A stretch of DNA of 64,000 nucleotides, taken from assembly GCA_029204225.1 (NCBI GenBank), contig CM055105.1, positions 48,865,688-48,929,687 of the forward strand, written 5' to 3'. Of this stretch, positions 1 to 10,887 are shown piece by piece (position 1 is the first letter of the stretch; each line of letters begins with the position of its first letter). The position numbers were made by a program, and so were the translations under genes. The stretch comes from Diphasiastrum complanatum (taxonomy: Eukaryota > Streptophyta > Lycopodiopsida > Lycopodiales > Lycopodiaceae). The notes under the pieces were generated by a model. That model made no database searches. It saw only the letters and a list, made by a program, of their open reading frames with translations, and was not told the DNA's origin.

Positions 1-654
1 CACCCTTCAATGAACATAATGAGAAGTGGATATTGCTCAAAATTACCTCCTTAAACATTACTTACAATTTTCAATACCTTCTTGGACATTTTCTCACACA
101 TCTTGTTTTTTTTTTAAACATTGAAATTTTCACAAAACTCAAACATTTATGATGCTATCATGTCTTATGCACAAATATACAAGGGAACCTAACTTGGGAG
201 CACAAGGCTCCAAACATGTCAATGGAGCAACAAGCAGGGTTTGATCCTACATTGATGTGGTAGGAATCTCCCTCTTATCCAACATGTCATGCTATCCTTG
301 ACAAATCTTGCATTTTTTAAGGGTTGTAGGGTTTTTGAAAATGAGACAGTCTAAAACTTGCAAATAAAGATGCATACTTATTACAATCCCACAATTACTA
401 ATATTTGCTAAAAATTATGTACAACAATGAATAAAACAAACTATCTCAATTAACTATACATTTATCTAGCACAATTAGAAAAGCCAAAATGTCCAAAGAT
501 TTGTAGCATCAAGTATTTCATGAGGCAGTGTCTCTCTTTCTTGCAAAAAAAAATTTGCTTTGATTTTGGCATGATGTGCATTATGAATTTTTATATAGGT
601 CTTGCATTATCAAACTACCCTCTAAGTTATATATAGAACATGTGATAAAACTAT
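1..654. other. AT-rich intergenic DNA, no gene seen
   Basis: AT-rich sequence with short A and T runs. No open frame of note on either strand and no recognisable repeat boundary. Confidence 0.6.
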
Positions 655-932
655 TATAAGGCTGTTAAGACTATTGGCAAGTCACTTTGCCTTGCCCTGT
701 CACTTGCCACCCCTTTTTAAGATCTCTACAAGTGTTTTGATAGTGGCAATGGACCACTCCCCTTTCAAACTTAGCTAGTAAGTATTTGATGGAGAGTCAT
801 TATCTAATTGGCTTGTTTGAGTCTTTGCCATACTATTGGTCCACTTTTTTAAAGTTTGCCCTTGACAACTCGACATAATAGGCAATGTCCCTAGTTCCAA
901 AAAACAAGGTTGAGTTGCTCCTACATGGCAAG
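655..932. repeat. Dispersed repeat, copy 1
   Basis: This stretch shares ordered blocks with 44,510-44,960: the phrase around 'actttgccttgccctgtcac', 'cacttgccaccc', 'ggcaatggaccac', and the closing 'gagttgc.cctatgtggca'. The copies are diverged and carry different internal deletions. Copia element 1 is inserted at the right edge of this copy, directly after 'acatggcaag'. The repeat family is not recognised. Confidence 0.55.
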
Positions 933-1395
933 TGTTGGAGATGGTGAACTCAAACCAACCTTTCCTGACACGTTTCCAGAACAACCGATAGTTCAGGGCA
1001 CCATCAACACCGAACTATCGAATACCTACATGAGTTGAGACCACCAGCTATGGACGAGCAAACTGTCGAGCTATTTGAATTATCGGATCTTATCTTGTCA
1101 GTTGTGAGGCTTCAAATTGTCATGCTCAGCCGTAAAGAATGTTACAAGATGAGACACTAGTTAATTGAATAGAACATATGCAGAAAATACACATAATTGT
1201 AAGAGGAGCGTTAGGCTGCTATGTTGCGATGCACTGACGATTCATTCTAAAAAAAGAAAATACAAAAGCCATTTTGTTCTTCCAACAATGGGTTTTTGCG
1301 TAGTATCCATTATTGTTTGATCGATTGCTGCATTGCATGTGATTTGTATTAGTGTATCTAGATCCATTAATCTTGTGCAATAGATAGCGCACTTT
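933..1395 (+). repeat. 5' LTR of copia element 1
   Basis: Begins with 'tgttggagat' and aligns with 4,032-4,590, but lacks about 85 bp present near 4,255-4,345 of the right LTR. A degraded primer-binding site (bases resembling tggtatcagagc, seen as 'tttcagagcag') follows at about 1,406-1,416, so the LTR end is placed just before it. Confidence 0.7.
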
Positions 1396-1432
1396 TGTGG
1401 CACAATTTCAGAGCAGATTCATTAGATACAAT

Positions 1433-2283
1433 ATGGCTACTACAATTCAGGCAAGGATTACGATCAATCTTGATGGCGCAAACTATTGCATATGGAAGTT
1501 CAAGATAAAGACACTTCTAAAAGGCGAGGAGATATGGTCAGTGATCGATCTCACAGAGCCAAAACCTCTAGAGGAAGATCCAAGGAGAGCAGAATGGATA
1601 AGGAAAGATGAATGCGCAATGGCGATCATCATATCCTCCATAAATGAAAAATTTCTCATGCAGATTGAAGATTGCTAGATCAACCATGAAGCGTGGGAAA
1701 AACTAAAGCAAAAGTACGAAGGACAACCACATCCGTTATGCACCTCCACAATCAGCTACAAAGCTTGCGACGGGATGGGAATGAGCTGGATCATCATGTA
1801 GAGAATATCAAAATGATCTTCGCTTAGCTCTCTGCATCTGGACAAGAGCATCAAGTCTCAACACCCCAACAGCTGATGTACTTTATGAAATCATTACCCT
1901 CATCTTATTAGCCACTAAAAATGCTTATCCTGAGTTTACCTTAGATGACATTTGAAAGAGCAATCAATCTCGTAGCACACAAAACATTGATGAGAGATGA
2001 AGGAGAAACTAATGGTGACCAGGAGAAGGCCCTTTTTGTAAGGGGAAAGAAAAAAAACAAGCCCAAGATCGAGAAGACTCAAATGAAGTCTTCAACAAAA
2101 GGCAACAACAACAAAGATACTTCTATCTATGATCACTGTAACAAGTCGAGACACACAACAGACAAATGCTGGTTTAATCCAACTATACCTTGCACTCACT
2201 ACAAGAAAAGAGGACATTTTGCATATGAATGCTGGCACAATCCCAAAGGAAAGCACAAAGGAGAAAATGCAAATGTCGCATAA
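1433..2283 (+). pseudogene. Copia gag, broken
   Basis: Starts at the ATG of MATTIQARITINLDGANYCI. This matches the copia gag N-terminus (UBN2-type), where a small 'L.G.NY..WK' motif begins the capsid. The frame stops at 1,676, and further stops follow around 1,800-1,945. The C-terminal part (1,945-2,283) is basic and carries two degenerate zinc-knuckle remnants: 'HCNKSRHTTDKC' and a 'CTHYKKRGHFAYEC' stretch in which a cysteine is replaced by Tyr. Gag would coat the element RNA in cytoplasmic particles. No full-length product can be made. Confidence 0.75.
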
Positions 2284-2340
2284 TTATCCAAAGATGGTGA
2301 GAAGAACGACAATGCGTTCACAGTTGTTGATGAAGAGTTA

Positions 2341-4020
2341 GTGACCTACATGCAGAATGACTATGATATAGTCATAGATTTAGGAGCGACATCTCATATA
2401 ACTTGCAACAAAAATGTTGTGATGAACTACAAGGCACTACACAACACAAGAACAATGATATTGGGTGACGAGAACAGACACGATGTCGAAGGCATAAGAA
2501 CTCTTCAGTTCCGTACATTGTCGGGACATGCTGAGATTGGGAACACATGCCAAATGGTTGAGCACAGATTGAATAAGTTGGTGATTATCGGATCAATACA
2601 AGGTAATCTATATCAAGCAAAAATCATTAGCAGCTACGATAGCATACTAAATGCATCCGAAAGTGAAAATCATCTCTGGCATGGATGCATGTATCATCTG
2701 AATATGAGGAGTCTCTATGACATGAGCAAGAAGGAACTTGTGAATGCTCTTAAGATTACAAGTCCAGACTCCGACTTCTACGAAGCCTGTCATAAAGGTA
2801 AGCAACATCAAAGCCCATTTGTACATGAAGGAAGGAGAGCCAAGGACATCCTAGAGTTAGTTCACTTAGATGTATGTGGACCAATGAAGGTCGACTCCCT
2901 TTTTGGATCGAGATACTTCCTTGCATTCCTAGATGATTTTAGCAGGATGATAACTATATACTATTTGAAGAAGAGTATGAAATGTTTGATGGATTCAAAA
3001 AGTTCGTGGCATTTGTAGAACCACACACCTCCAAGAAATTGCAGACCCTTAGGTCCGACATGGAGGCGAGTATTCGAGCAAAGATTTTTCAGACTCCTAT
3101 CAAGAGAGAGAAATCGAACATCAATTCATAACTTGCAGATACATCCCAATACAATGGCGGAGCAGAAAGATGAAACAAAACACTTGTGGAAGGAGCAAAG
3201 CGCATGACGACTTAAGCACACTTGCCAAGTTAGTTTTGGGCTGAAGCAATTGTAGCTGCACATCTACAGGACCGATCAATAATTACAACACTGGAAAACA
3301 AGACGCCGTATGAAATATGGACATGAGGTGAAAAGCTCGATCTATCATATGCACGAGTGTTTGAATGTGCAGCATACATGCACGTACCAAAAGAGAAGAG
3401 AAGCAAACTGGATGAAAAGTCGATGCAAACAGTGATGGTCAAATATTTGAATGGCTCACATATCTATCGACTCTACAATTCAACTTCAAAGAAGGTGGTT
3501 ATGAGCATAGACGTGAAGTTCGATGAATCAACATTTCCAAGGGTAAAGAATCAAGAGGCCATGAAATCTTCTCAATACTGCCAATTGAAGAGGGAGTTCA
3601 AGGCCAAACGTCGAATCAGAATGTTGAACCATAGACTCCAAAATAGGAAATGAAATATCATTGTGTCGAAGAATTCGATGGACAAACACACCAGCAACGA
3701 CAAATCCAACCAAGAAGATCGACAATAATTAGAAGAACCCCCGACTGATTTATTGATAGTCTTCAATGGAGTGAAGACATAGATGTCGAATTCTACAACT
3801 TTGCTAAGGAACCAACCACATATCTAAAAGCAATCTAGAATCCTGAAGGTGAATTTTGGAAGCAAGTAATGTCAGAAGAGATCGAATCAATGAAGAAAGG
3901 AGAGCTTTGTGTCAAGATCGTGAGACCAGAAGATATGATTGCATACTTGCTGACCAAGCCACTGTTTACAAAACACAGAAGATCAATTGAAGTTGGATGT
4001 AAAGATAAAGGTTGTATCAC
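2341..4020 (+). pseudogene. Copia pol remnant: protease, integrase, RT/RNase H deleted
   Basis: The protease motif appears as 'IDLGATSHI' where the family has D-S-G-A, so the active-site Ser is lost. Next come the GAG-pre-integrase zinc region ('HLWHGCMYHLNMRSL', with the second Cys pair altered) and the integrase core start ('LVHLDVCGPM...FLAFLDDFSR', 2,850-2,950). From 3,018 to 3,650 integrase continues in several frames. At about 3,850 an RT N-terminal phrase ('FWKQVMSEEIESMKK') is followed almost at once by the element's last residues ('AYLLTKPLFTKHRRS'). Roughly 1.5-2 kb of RT and RNase H are therefore missing. Confidence 0.75.
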
Positions 4021-4031
4021 TCAAGAGGGAG

Positions 4032-4590
4032 TGTTGGAGATGTGAACTCAAACCAACCTTTTCCGACATTTTCCTTGAACAACAGATAGTTTGGGACACC
4101 ATAGAAACTGAACTATCGAGTACCTACATGAGTTGAGACTAGCTATGGATGAGAGCGAACTATCGAGCTATTCGAATTATTGGATCTTAGCTTGTCGGAC
4201 GAGGGGCTTCAAACTGTCATGCTCAGCCATAAGGAACGTTGCAAGAGGAGACATGTACTTAACTAATAGTTTAGCATAATTCTCTCTTGCAATGATTAGT
4301 TGAACTATCTTTTAATCACATATAACAGAACATAAGTATAGACCAGAAATCAATAGAACATATGCAAAAAATACAGAGAATTGTAAGAGGAGCGTTAGGT
4401 CGCTATGTCACGATGCATCGGCGACTCACTTTAAGAAAAGAAAATACAAAAGACATTCTGTTCTTCCAACAGTGGGTTATTGCGTAGTATCCATTATTGT
4501 TTGATTAATTGTTGCATTGCTTGTGATTTGTATTACCATATCTAGATCCATTAATCTTGTGCAATAGATAGCACGCTTCTGCACTAGATA
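4032..4590 (+). repeat. 3' LTR of copia element 1
   Basis: Follows the polypurine tract 'aagagggag' (4,023-4,031) and starts 'tgttggagatg'. It matches the 5' LTR over its whole length but has an extra ~85-bp block. It ends in a short duplicated phrase 'tagatagcac' near 4,565-4,595, where the boundary is unclear. Confidence 0.7.
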
Positions 4591-4620
4591 GCACACGTTT
4601 GCAACAACAAGGGTCCTTTG

Positions 4621-4930
4621 TGTGAGAGATTTCAACTAGTTTAGTCAAATTTTGGTTAATTGTCAATATTAGGCCAATATGCATCTTAGACTTAGAGATA
4701 CACTTTATGAAAGTTATTTTAGTCAAAGTTACATTTGAATTACCACTTTTGAAAAGTGTGGGAAAGTTAGGAGGTCGAGTTTGGAAGATTCAAATTTGAA
4801 CATTTGGTTCATTGGATCTAGTCCATATTGTTGGTAGGGTTTTTGATATGGAGGGAAACCAAGATCATTAATGAGGCATGGATCTGCTGTAAATAGATGT
4901 ACACATGTGGGAAGAGAATCATTCTCTCTC

Positions 4931-4989
<59 letters not shown>

Positions 4990-5315
4990 ATTCATGCTTG
5001 TACATGAGTTCTCTTTGGGTTCATATATCCATTTTTGGACTATAGTGGTGATATTATGCAATCTTGTGTGTAGAATGCAATTTTATGCTATGTATTGGAT
5101 CCACATGTGTGAAATATAGTACCTTATTGTTATTGTATGGACTGCAATTTCATTTTATCAAATATTTGATGTTTGATCAAGATCTTATTGAGTTTACATC
5201 ACTTTTGTGTAGTTGATGTTAGATTTCTACATTGTCAATGTGTTAGATGTGTTGACATTCATAACCAAAGATTAAGGGGACCTAATTGGATCTTAGTGAT
5301 TCATATTTCTTCACA
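4621..5315 (+). repeat. LTR of a second copia family, followed by a primer-binding site
   Basis: Starts 'tgtgagagatttcaactag' and is homologous to the 3' LTR at 41,340-41,960 through 'gatatggagggaaaccaag', 'aatgaggcatgga', 'aaatagatgta' and 'cttgtgtgtagaatgca'. It ends in CA at 5,315, directly before a primer-binding-site-like 12-mer, so it looks like a 5' LTR whose element is missing beyond the leader. It carries the CT microsatellite. Confidence 0.75.
4923..4987 (+). repeat. (CT)n microsatellite inside an LTR
   Basis: About 32 CT units with a single interrupting G near 4,938. The homologous LTR at about 41,641-41,656 has only a few CT units at the same place. Confidence 0.95.
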
Positions 5316-5327
5316 TGGTATTAGAGA
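5316..5327 (+). promoter_or_regulatory. Primer-binding site (initiator-Met tRNA type), degraded
   Basis: 'tggtattagaga' differs from the canonical copia PBS tggtatcagagc at two positions and directly abuts the LTR end at 5,315. Confidence 0.6.
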
Positions 5328-6985
5328 TTTTGCTGCAGGTTATTGAAGTATCATCCATCTTTAGCAATGATTTAGAGGAGTTACCAATTCTAGAGCATTC
5401 TAGATTGATTTCTACTCAAAATTCAAGCATTTTTCATGTATATAATTGATTTTTTGTAAATCAAAACTCAATATAGGGTTGTGATCTTGAATTAGGCCAA
5501 TTTCACACGTTACTTACTAGATTTAGGCAGCTTTAAATGTATTAGGAAGGTCTCATTGAAGGCTACAAGATTCTATATCAAGTTTGTAGTATCCATCAGT
5601 ATGTTTTTCATTTTGAATTTCCACACTGCATAGTTGGAAATCCCGTCCAATTTGCTACTTTCACTCAAAATGGACTCTCCCATGTTTGCCTTCGCAAAAC
5701 TGCTTGAAACTTCTGCCTTAGGCTAAGAACAGTATGTCGAGGCCAACAGTGATGTCAGAAGTTGAAAATAATGACCTGCCCTTTTTTTTCTTACCAGGCC
5801 ACTCGCCGCTTTTCCACCAACTTGAAAGCCAAATCGGCGCCGCCTTCCGGAATGCACTCAGTTGTCAACTCCCAACAACGTGCCCAGTGGAATGGTGAAA
5901 CTACTTCTGGCGTACTCCGAACACTTTCCCCACTGCAACCACTATGTTTTGCTGTACCGTACTTGTAGGTACAGTCCGGTGCCCTTCGTTTGGAGGTTAT
6001 AGCCTTTCGTTTGGGTCAAAACGGACAAAGGACCCAAAAATAGGGACTTTTCTAGCTTTTGAACTGTTTCTTCACTTTGAAGAAACTTCACTTGTGAAGG
6101 GACCCAACTCAACTTTCAGTATGAAAATTGTTAATGAATTTGAAGGCCAGAATGCACTTCAATTTTTCAGGGCCTTGTTCAAAGCTCATCCAATGGCTGA
6201 ACCAGATCTTGTGGTTCAAATTTCTTTCCCATCACAGATTCTAGACCGTTGATTCATTTGACACCTCATATAAAGATCCAAAGTACATCTGGGCATCGAA
6301 CCATACTCCTGCAGACGATATGGTCTTCGGTACACTAAGCTGTTTATCGCGTTGGGCACGCGAACAACCCTCGACCTCCCTACCTGCGGCCGCGCCTCCC
6401 TTCTCTGAAAACTATCAGATTAAACTCTCCTGTGGATCGTTTTGAGCACGATCTGAGGCCTGGAGCAGGGTCACCCTACTGAATCCATGACTGTAGAGTG
6501 TTCAGTCAGGAAATTCCATGGAGAAACGACGATTTTAGCTCAACTTGACAAAGTGGCTTTTTCACCTTTTTACCGCAAATCTGCTGGGTTAACTGTCTGG
6601 AGACAAATCTCTGACATAAACCTCAGAATCTCTCCATGGCTGATTGACAGTGTGAATAGCCTCCTTCTTGTCCTTACGACATCCAAAACGGTGCACAAAC
6701 ATCAAAGAAATCACCAGTTATGTATAAAAACCGTAATCCCAAGTCCGGTTTCAATTTTCAGCTGGCTTCAAAATTGTCAATTTTTCACCAAATTTTTTCC
6801 TGTTTGATGCTATGCACAGGCTAATAATCTCTCTGATGAGCTTAGCAAGCCTCTATTAATTAGAAACCGTGCACCAGTGCTTCTCTTTCTATCTTCAACC
6901 CGCCGTAAAACCCCGAACTCTCAGAAGACAGTTCTCCCGAAGCTCTTTTCAACGGCGACACTGTACTGTGTACACTCCCTGTACG
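5328..6985. other. No gene seen; probable retroelement leader sequence
   Basis: No protein family could be recognised in either orientation. GC content rises between about 5,790 and 6,480. The right end runs into a minus-strand primer-binding site at 6,986, so at least the right part may be the leader of a minus-strand LTR element with its coding part lost. Confidence 0.4.
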
Positions 6986-6997
6986 GCTCTGATACCA
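6986..6997 (-). promoter_or_regulatory. Minus-strand primer-binding site
   Basis: 'gctctgatacca' is the exact reverse complement of tggtatcagagc. An LTR would be expected to the right, from about 7,000, but I could not find its partner or its far end. Confidence 0.55.
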
Positions 6998-7419
6998 ACT
7001 TAGAATTTGCTTTGCACAGGAACACAGATCATGCTACCCAGTAACACAGACAGAAAATCACTCTCCTCAGCAAGCTCACATAGCAACTATGTATCTTTAA
7101 AATGAAATTACACTGTACATATAGTTGTTCACTCAGACAACCCATGCATGACCCAGGTTGCCGTTGGCAGGACGCATGTCCCGTCGACTTGCCTCATGGC
7201 GAGGCCAACTGATCCTTATCCACTGATAGGACCCACAGTACAGTAACACAATGATTCTAACTTTAATTCTAACTACAACATCATCCATATCTGGATCTGC
7301 CATCATCTGTAGTCTGATACTTACAGTTTGCCACGTTTTTGAATAACATCATTACAAGACCATTCTTGGATAGTATCATCCTAACTCTACGATTGTGTGT
7401 TAACTATTGTGTTACATCC

Positions 7420-8240
7420 CAACCGGAGGCACAACTTCCATCTGAACCGGAGACCTCAATAAACTCTCAACCGGAGGCCCAGCTAAAATCCCAACCGGAG
7501 GCACAGTTTCCATCTCAACCGAAGGCCTCACCTCACTCTCAACCAGAGGCCCAATTAAAATCTCAACCGGAGACCTCCATAAACTCTCAACCGGAGGCCC
7601 AACTGAAATCTCAACCGGAGGCACAACTTCCATCTCAACCGAAGGCCTCACCTCACTCTCAACCGGAGGCCCAACTAAAATCTCAATCGGAGACCTCAGT
7701 AGAACCTCAACCGGAGGCCCATCTTAAATCTCAACCGAAGTGTTTTTCTGGAATCTCAACCAAAGCATTTTTTTGGGATCTCAACCGGAGCCGAAGTGCT
7801 CGCTGGAATCTCGACCGAAGTGCCCACTTAGATCTCAACCGGAGCCAAAGTGCTCGCTAAAATCTCAACCGAAGTGCTCCCTAAGATCTCAACCGAAGTG
7901 CTCGCTGAAATCTTGACCGAAGTGTCCGCTGAAATCTCGATCGAAGTGTCCACTGAAATCTTGACCAAAGTGTCCACTAAAGTCTCGACCGAAGTGTCCG
8001 CTGAAATCTCGACCGAAGTGTCTGCTGAAGTCTCGACCGAAGTGTACATTGAAATCTCGACCGAAGTGTCTGCTGAAGTCTCGATCGAAGTGCTCGCTGA
8101 AATCTCGACCGAAGTGCTCTCTGAAATCTTGACCGAAGTACCACTGAGATCTCGACCGAAGTGTCCACTGAGATCTCAACCGAAGCAATCAGGTCAAAGC
8201 TCAACCGGAGCAATTAACACCCATCTCGACCGGACCATAA
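7420..8240. repeat. 24-bp minisatellite with a 120-bp higher-order period
   Basis: About 33 tandem units of 24 bp with the core 'tctcaaccggaggcccaact'. In the left part (7,440-7,730) units alternate in a repeating block of five (120 bp). Read in the plus frame from 7,339 they give octapeptides such as SQPEAQLK, SQPETSIN and SQPKASPH. In the right part (7,860-8,190) units shift to 'atctcgaccgaagtgtccgctgaa'. Because 24 is a multiple of 3, several frames stay open by chance, so the long ORFs here are not evidence of a protein. Confidence 0.9.
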
Positions 8241-8481
8241 CTTTCAAACGACACCTTTGATTGGCATTTCGACTGAACCACCATCTCCCCAAAGCCTTAG
8301 AGACTGGGACAAAAAAAAAAAGGCATGAACACCAAAAATAAAAAATTTTCAAAAAATAAAACTCATACCAATAGAAAGCCCTTTTTATACTGAGTCTCCA
8401 CCTTCACTTCCTTCAACACCCTAAAAAATCCAAAAACACCAGAAACACATACCCAACACAAAAAAGACACAACAATATCCA

Positions 8482-9833
8482 ATGGCCGACAATACAGATC
8501 CTGACATCCCAGAAGATTCTCCGTACGAGATCAGGTCCCCTGTAGCTAAACAAATCAGACGTCATAGGTTCTACCAAATGCAGGCCCAAATACACGAGCC
8601 ACCCACAAACCCATTCGAGGGACAAGAACCTGATAGAGCTGAGTCTTCACGCACATGAGTCTATTCTTATGGTGCTGACCCCTCCTAGGCCAAAACCAAT
8701 CTTAATGGTGCTTCTGCTACCCACCATGCTCATTTTGAAAGACGTACACCCAAGCTAGATCTACCAAAGTTTGACGGTAGTTCAGATCCTCAAAGATTTT
8801 TGCAAATCTTTGAGAATGCATGTGATGTGTATGGCAAAACATCTCCCGATGCTATGATCCAACTGTTTTCGATGACCATGATCGCTAAAGCACGTGATTG
8901 GTTTTTCAACCTTGATCGTGAAGATAAGACAGACTGGTCAATCTTGAAAGAGTCCTTTATCAAGCGTTTTGAGCCGTTTTGCTTGCTCGAGAGTCCTTTT
9001 GTCAAATTGAGTAACATCAAGATGACAAAGGATGAATGTGTATGAGACTATATCGAGCGTTTCAAACGTCTCAAAATTCAAGTACAGGAACAACCCTCTG
9101 AACAGATGCTTATCATCTGGTTTTTAGTCGACCTTCCAAGATGGATTAGATGCGAGCTTAAATCCAATGATGAATACACAGGTCTAAAGCTAGCTATGTC
9201 TGATGCCATCAAGGAAGAAGACGAAGGATCAGATGTTGACGAATCCAGGGAAAGGCAAGCACCACGTGCTCCTGTCCATGAGTCGAAGCCGATCGAGGAC
9301 ACCCGAGATCAGCTTTGGAAATCACAACTGGAGTTGCTTAATAAGTAACACCAACTTCAAATGGAGAAACTCACCAATGAGTTTCAAGCTACCCTGAAGT
9401 CTATCCACAGTAGTATGTCTGGTCAGTCAAACCCTGCACATGTACTTATAGACGAAAAACAATATGGTGCCCACACTACCGGGCTACACATCCTGTTGAT
9501 GCTTGTCTTTCATATCGACCTATTCAAGCACATACAGTTCAACAATATGAAGAACACCCATCACAATCTGGAAATGCCTTGTCTTATCATGAATATCCAC
9601 CAGCAAGTCCAGAACCACTAGCCATACAAGATGGCTACGCCGTTATACAAGGGCCACTGCACATGAGATGTTTCATCTGTGGTGAAACTGGCCACTTCAT
9701 GGCTGATTGTCCAGTCAAGACCATGTACCATGCTGAGTGTCCTGACTGTATCAAAGAACACAGTTTCAAAGACTGTCCAAAACAACCAACTAAGATCCTA
9801 CCTGCCCGTCACGTCAGTTATGAATCACAATAG
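8482..9833 (+). pseudogene. Ty3/gypsy-type gag with zinc knuckle, four stops
   Basis: One frame runs from MADNTDPDIPEDSPYEIRSP at 8,482 through a retrotransposon gag domain ('KLDLPKFDGSSDPQRFLQIF' at about 8,752, 'ARDWFFNL', 'FIKRFEPF'). It is interrupted by stops at 8,656 (TGA), 8,689 (TAG), 9,043 (TGA) and 9,346 (TAA). A one-base shift near 9,440-9,490 moves to the frame that carries the nucleic-acid-binding C-terminus: a CCHC knuckle 'CFICGETGHFMADC' (9,672) and a second 'CPDCIKEHSFKDC'. The whole would be about 450 residues. No protease or RT follows. All four stops are one C-to-T change away from an Arg or Gln codon. Confidence 0.8.
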
Positions 9834-10789
9834 GATCCTCATGACAACACCACACGAGCAACATAGCAACCAATAGTTAAACCTGCTGCTCAATCGAGAA
9901 GTTTCTTGTAAACTTCTACTGCATCACCGTCCAATACACCAGTTCCATAATGAAAAAGGACAATATGAAATGAGTCCTTGTCGAAAGAAAGTGAAACCAA
10001 TATTCTGTCCTCTGCTACAATGTCCAACCAAGAGCAACCTCCACAGGGAATTGACTGTTTTTCTCCCCTTCTACAGCCTCAAATCTATTTGTCTTTCCAC
10101 ATGCTGATAAGATTTTCAATGTGCCAATCCACAATAAATCTAGGATTCGAAAATCCATATAGAGATTCGGTTCTGAATCTCTCGTTCAGAGAGATCCTCA
10201 AGACATAATACCTCAACCATACCTTCATCTCAAGCTATATCTTACAACTTCTGCTATCAATGATGATAGATATTAGTGTCACCAACCCTGCCTTGTTTTG
10301 ACAAGGGAATATCAGAGTAAGTCTCATTACTCTACAACCAATGCAAAATTGCAAGTGTCAAGGTGAATTATCAATGTCGATGAATGCAAGTTTTGTTCAA
10401 CAAGTGCCATACAGTTCTAACTCTCTGTAACGTTTATTTATTTCTTGTTTCTCTTCACCTATTTTGTGTGAATGATTTCTGCATGAGAAATAGCTACTGC
10501 ACGAGAGTCTTCTGTAGAGCATCTCCAGAACACATTTTCACTCATCTATCCATCTTCAGATTACCTTGTACAACAGTTTAGGACTTTTGAGAAATTCAGA
10601 AACCCATGTACAGTTAGAGTTGATTCCTGCATCTCATTGCCATATTAATCTTCGAGTCAACTACAACAAGATTGAAACAAATTTGGTTAAAATTTGTTCA
10701 ATCTTTAGTCCAGTCACATGTTCTACGTGTTCCACACGCCGATCTGAGCATGAACAGTTACCAGCAACAACATCCCCACCAACAGATTT

Positions 10790-10791
<2 letters not shown>
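9834..10791. other. Decayed element DNA, no gene seen
   Basis: This follows the gypsy-type gag but contains no recognisable protease or polymerase. The plus frames are closed every 20-60 codons. Confidence 0.5.

Positions 10792-10883
<92 letters not shown>
10792..10883 (+). repeat. (GA)46 microsatellite
   Basis: Uninterrupted GA repeat of about 46 units. It generates Arg-Glu and Ser-Leu ORFs on both strands that are artefacts. Confidence 0.97.

Positions 10884-10887
<4 letters not shown>

Larger units (their letters stand above)
933..4590 (+). mobile_element. Ty1/copia retrotransposon 1, non-autonomous, with both LTRs
   Basis: Two diverged direct repeats (LTRs) flank a plus-strand gag-protease-integrase region. 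A polypurine tract 'aagagggag' sits directly before the right LTR. The order gag, aspartic protease, integrase is the copia order. The RT and RNase H domains are missing: the frame passes from an RT N-terminal piece straight to the final C-terminal tail near 3,900-3,930. Many stops and frameshifts show that it is dead. The exact outer ends and the target duplication are uncertain. Confidence 0.8.

Noticed and set aside
4871-5119. ORF with Ser-Leu repeats and its minus-strand Arg-Glu partner
   Set aside because: Translation of the CT microsatellite inside an LTR.
7420-8240. Possible CRISPR array
   Set aside because: Units are contiguous 24-mers with no unique spacers, in a eukaryotic genome.
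7339-8260. Long overlapping ORFs with octapeptide repeats in several frames on both strands
   Set aside because: A 24-bp unit keeps every stop-free frame open. There is no start context, and the frames compete with each other. Kept only as a minisatellite.
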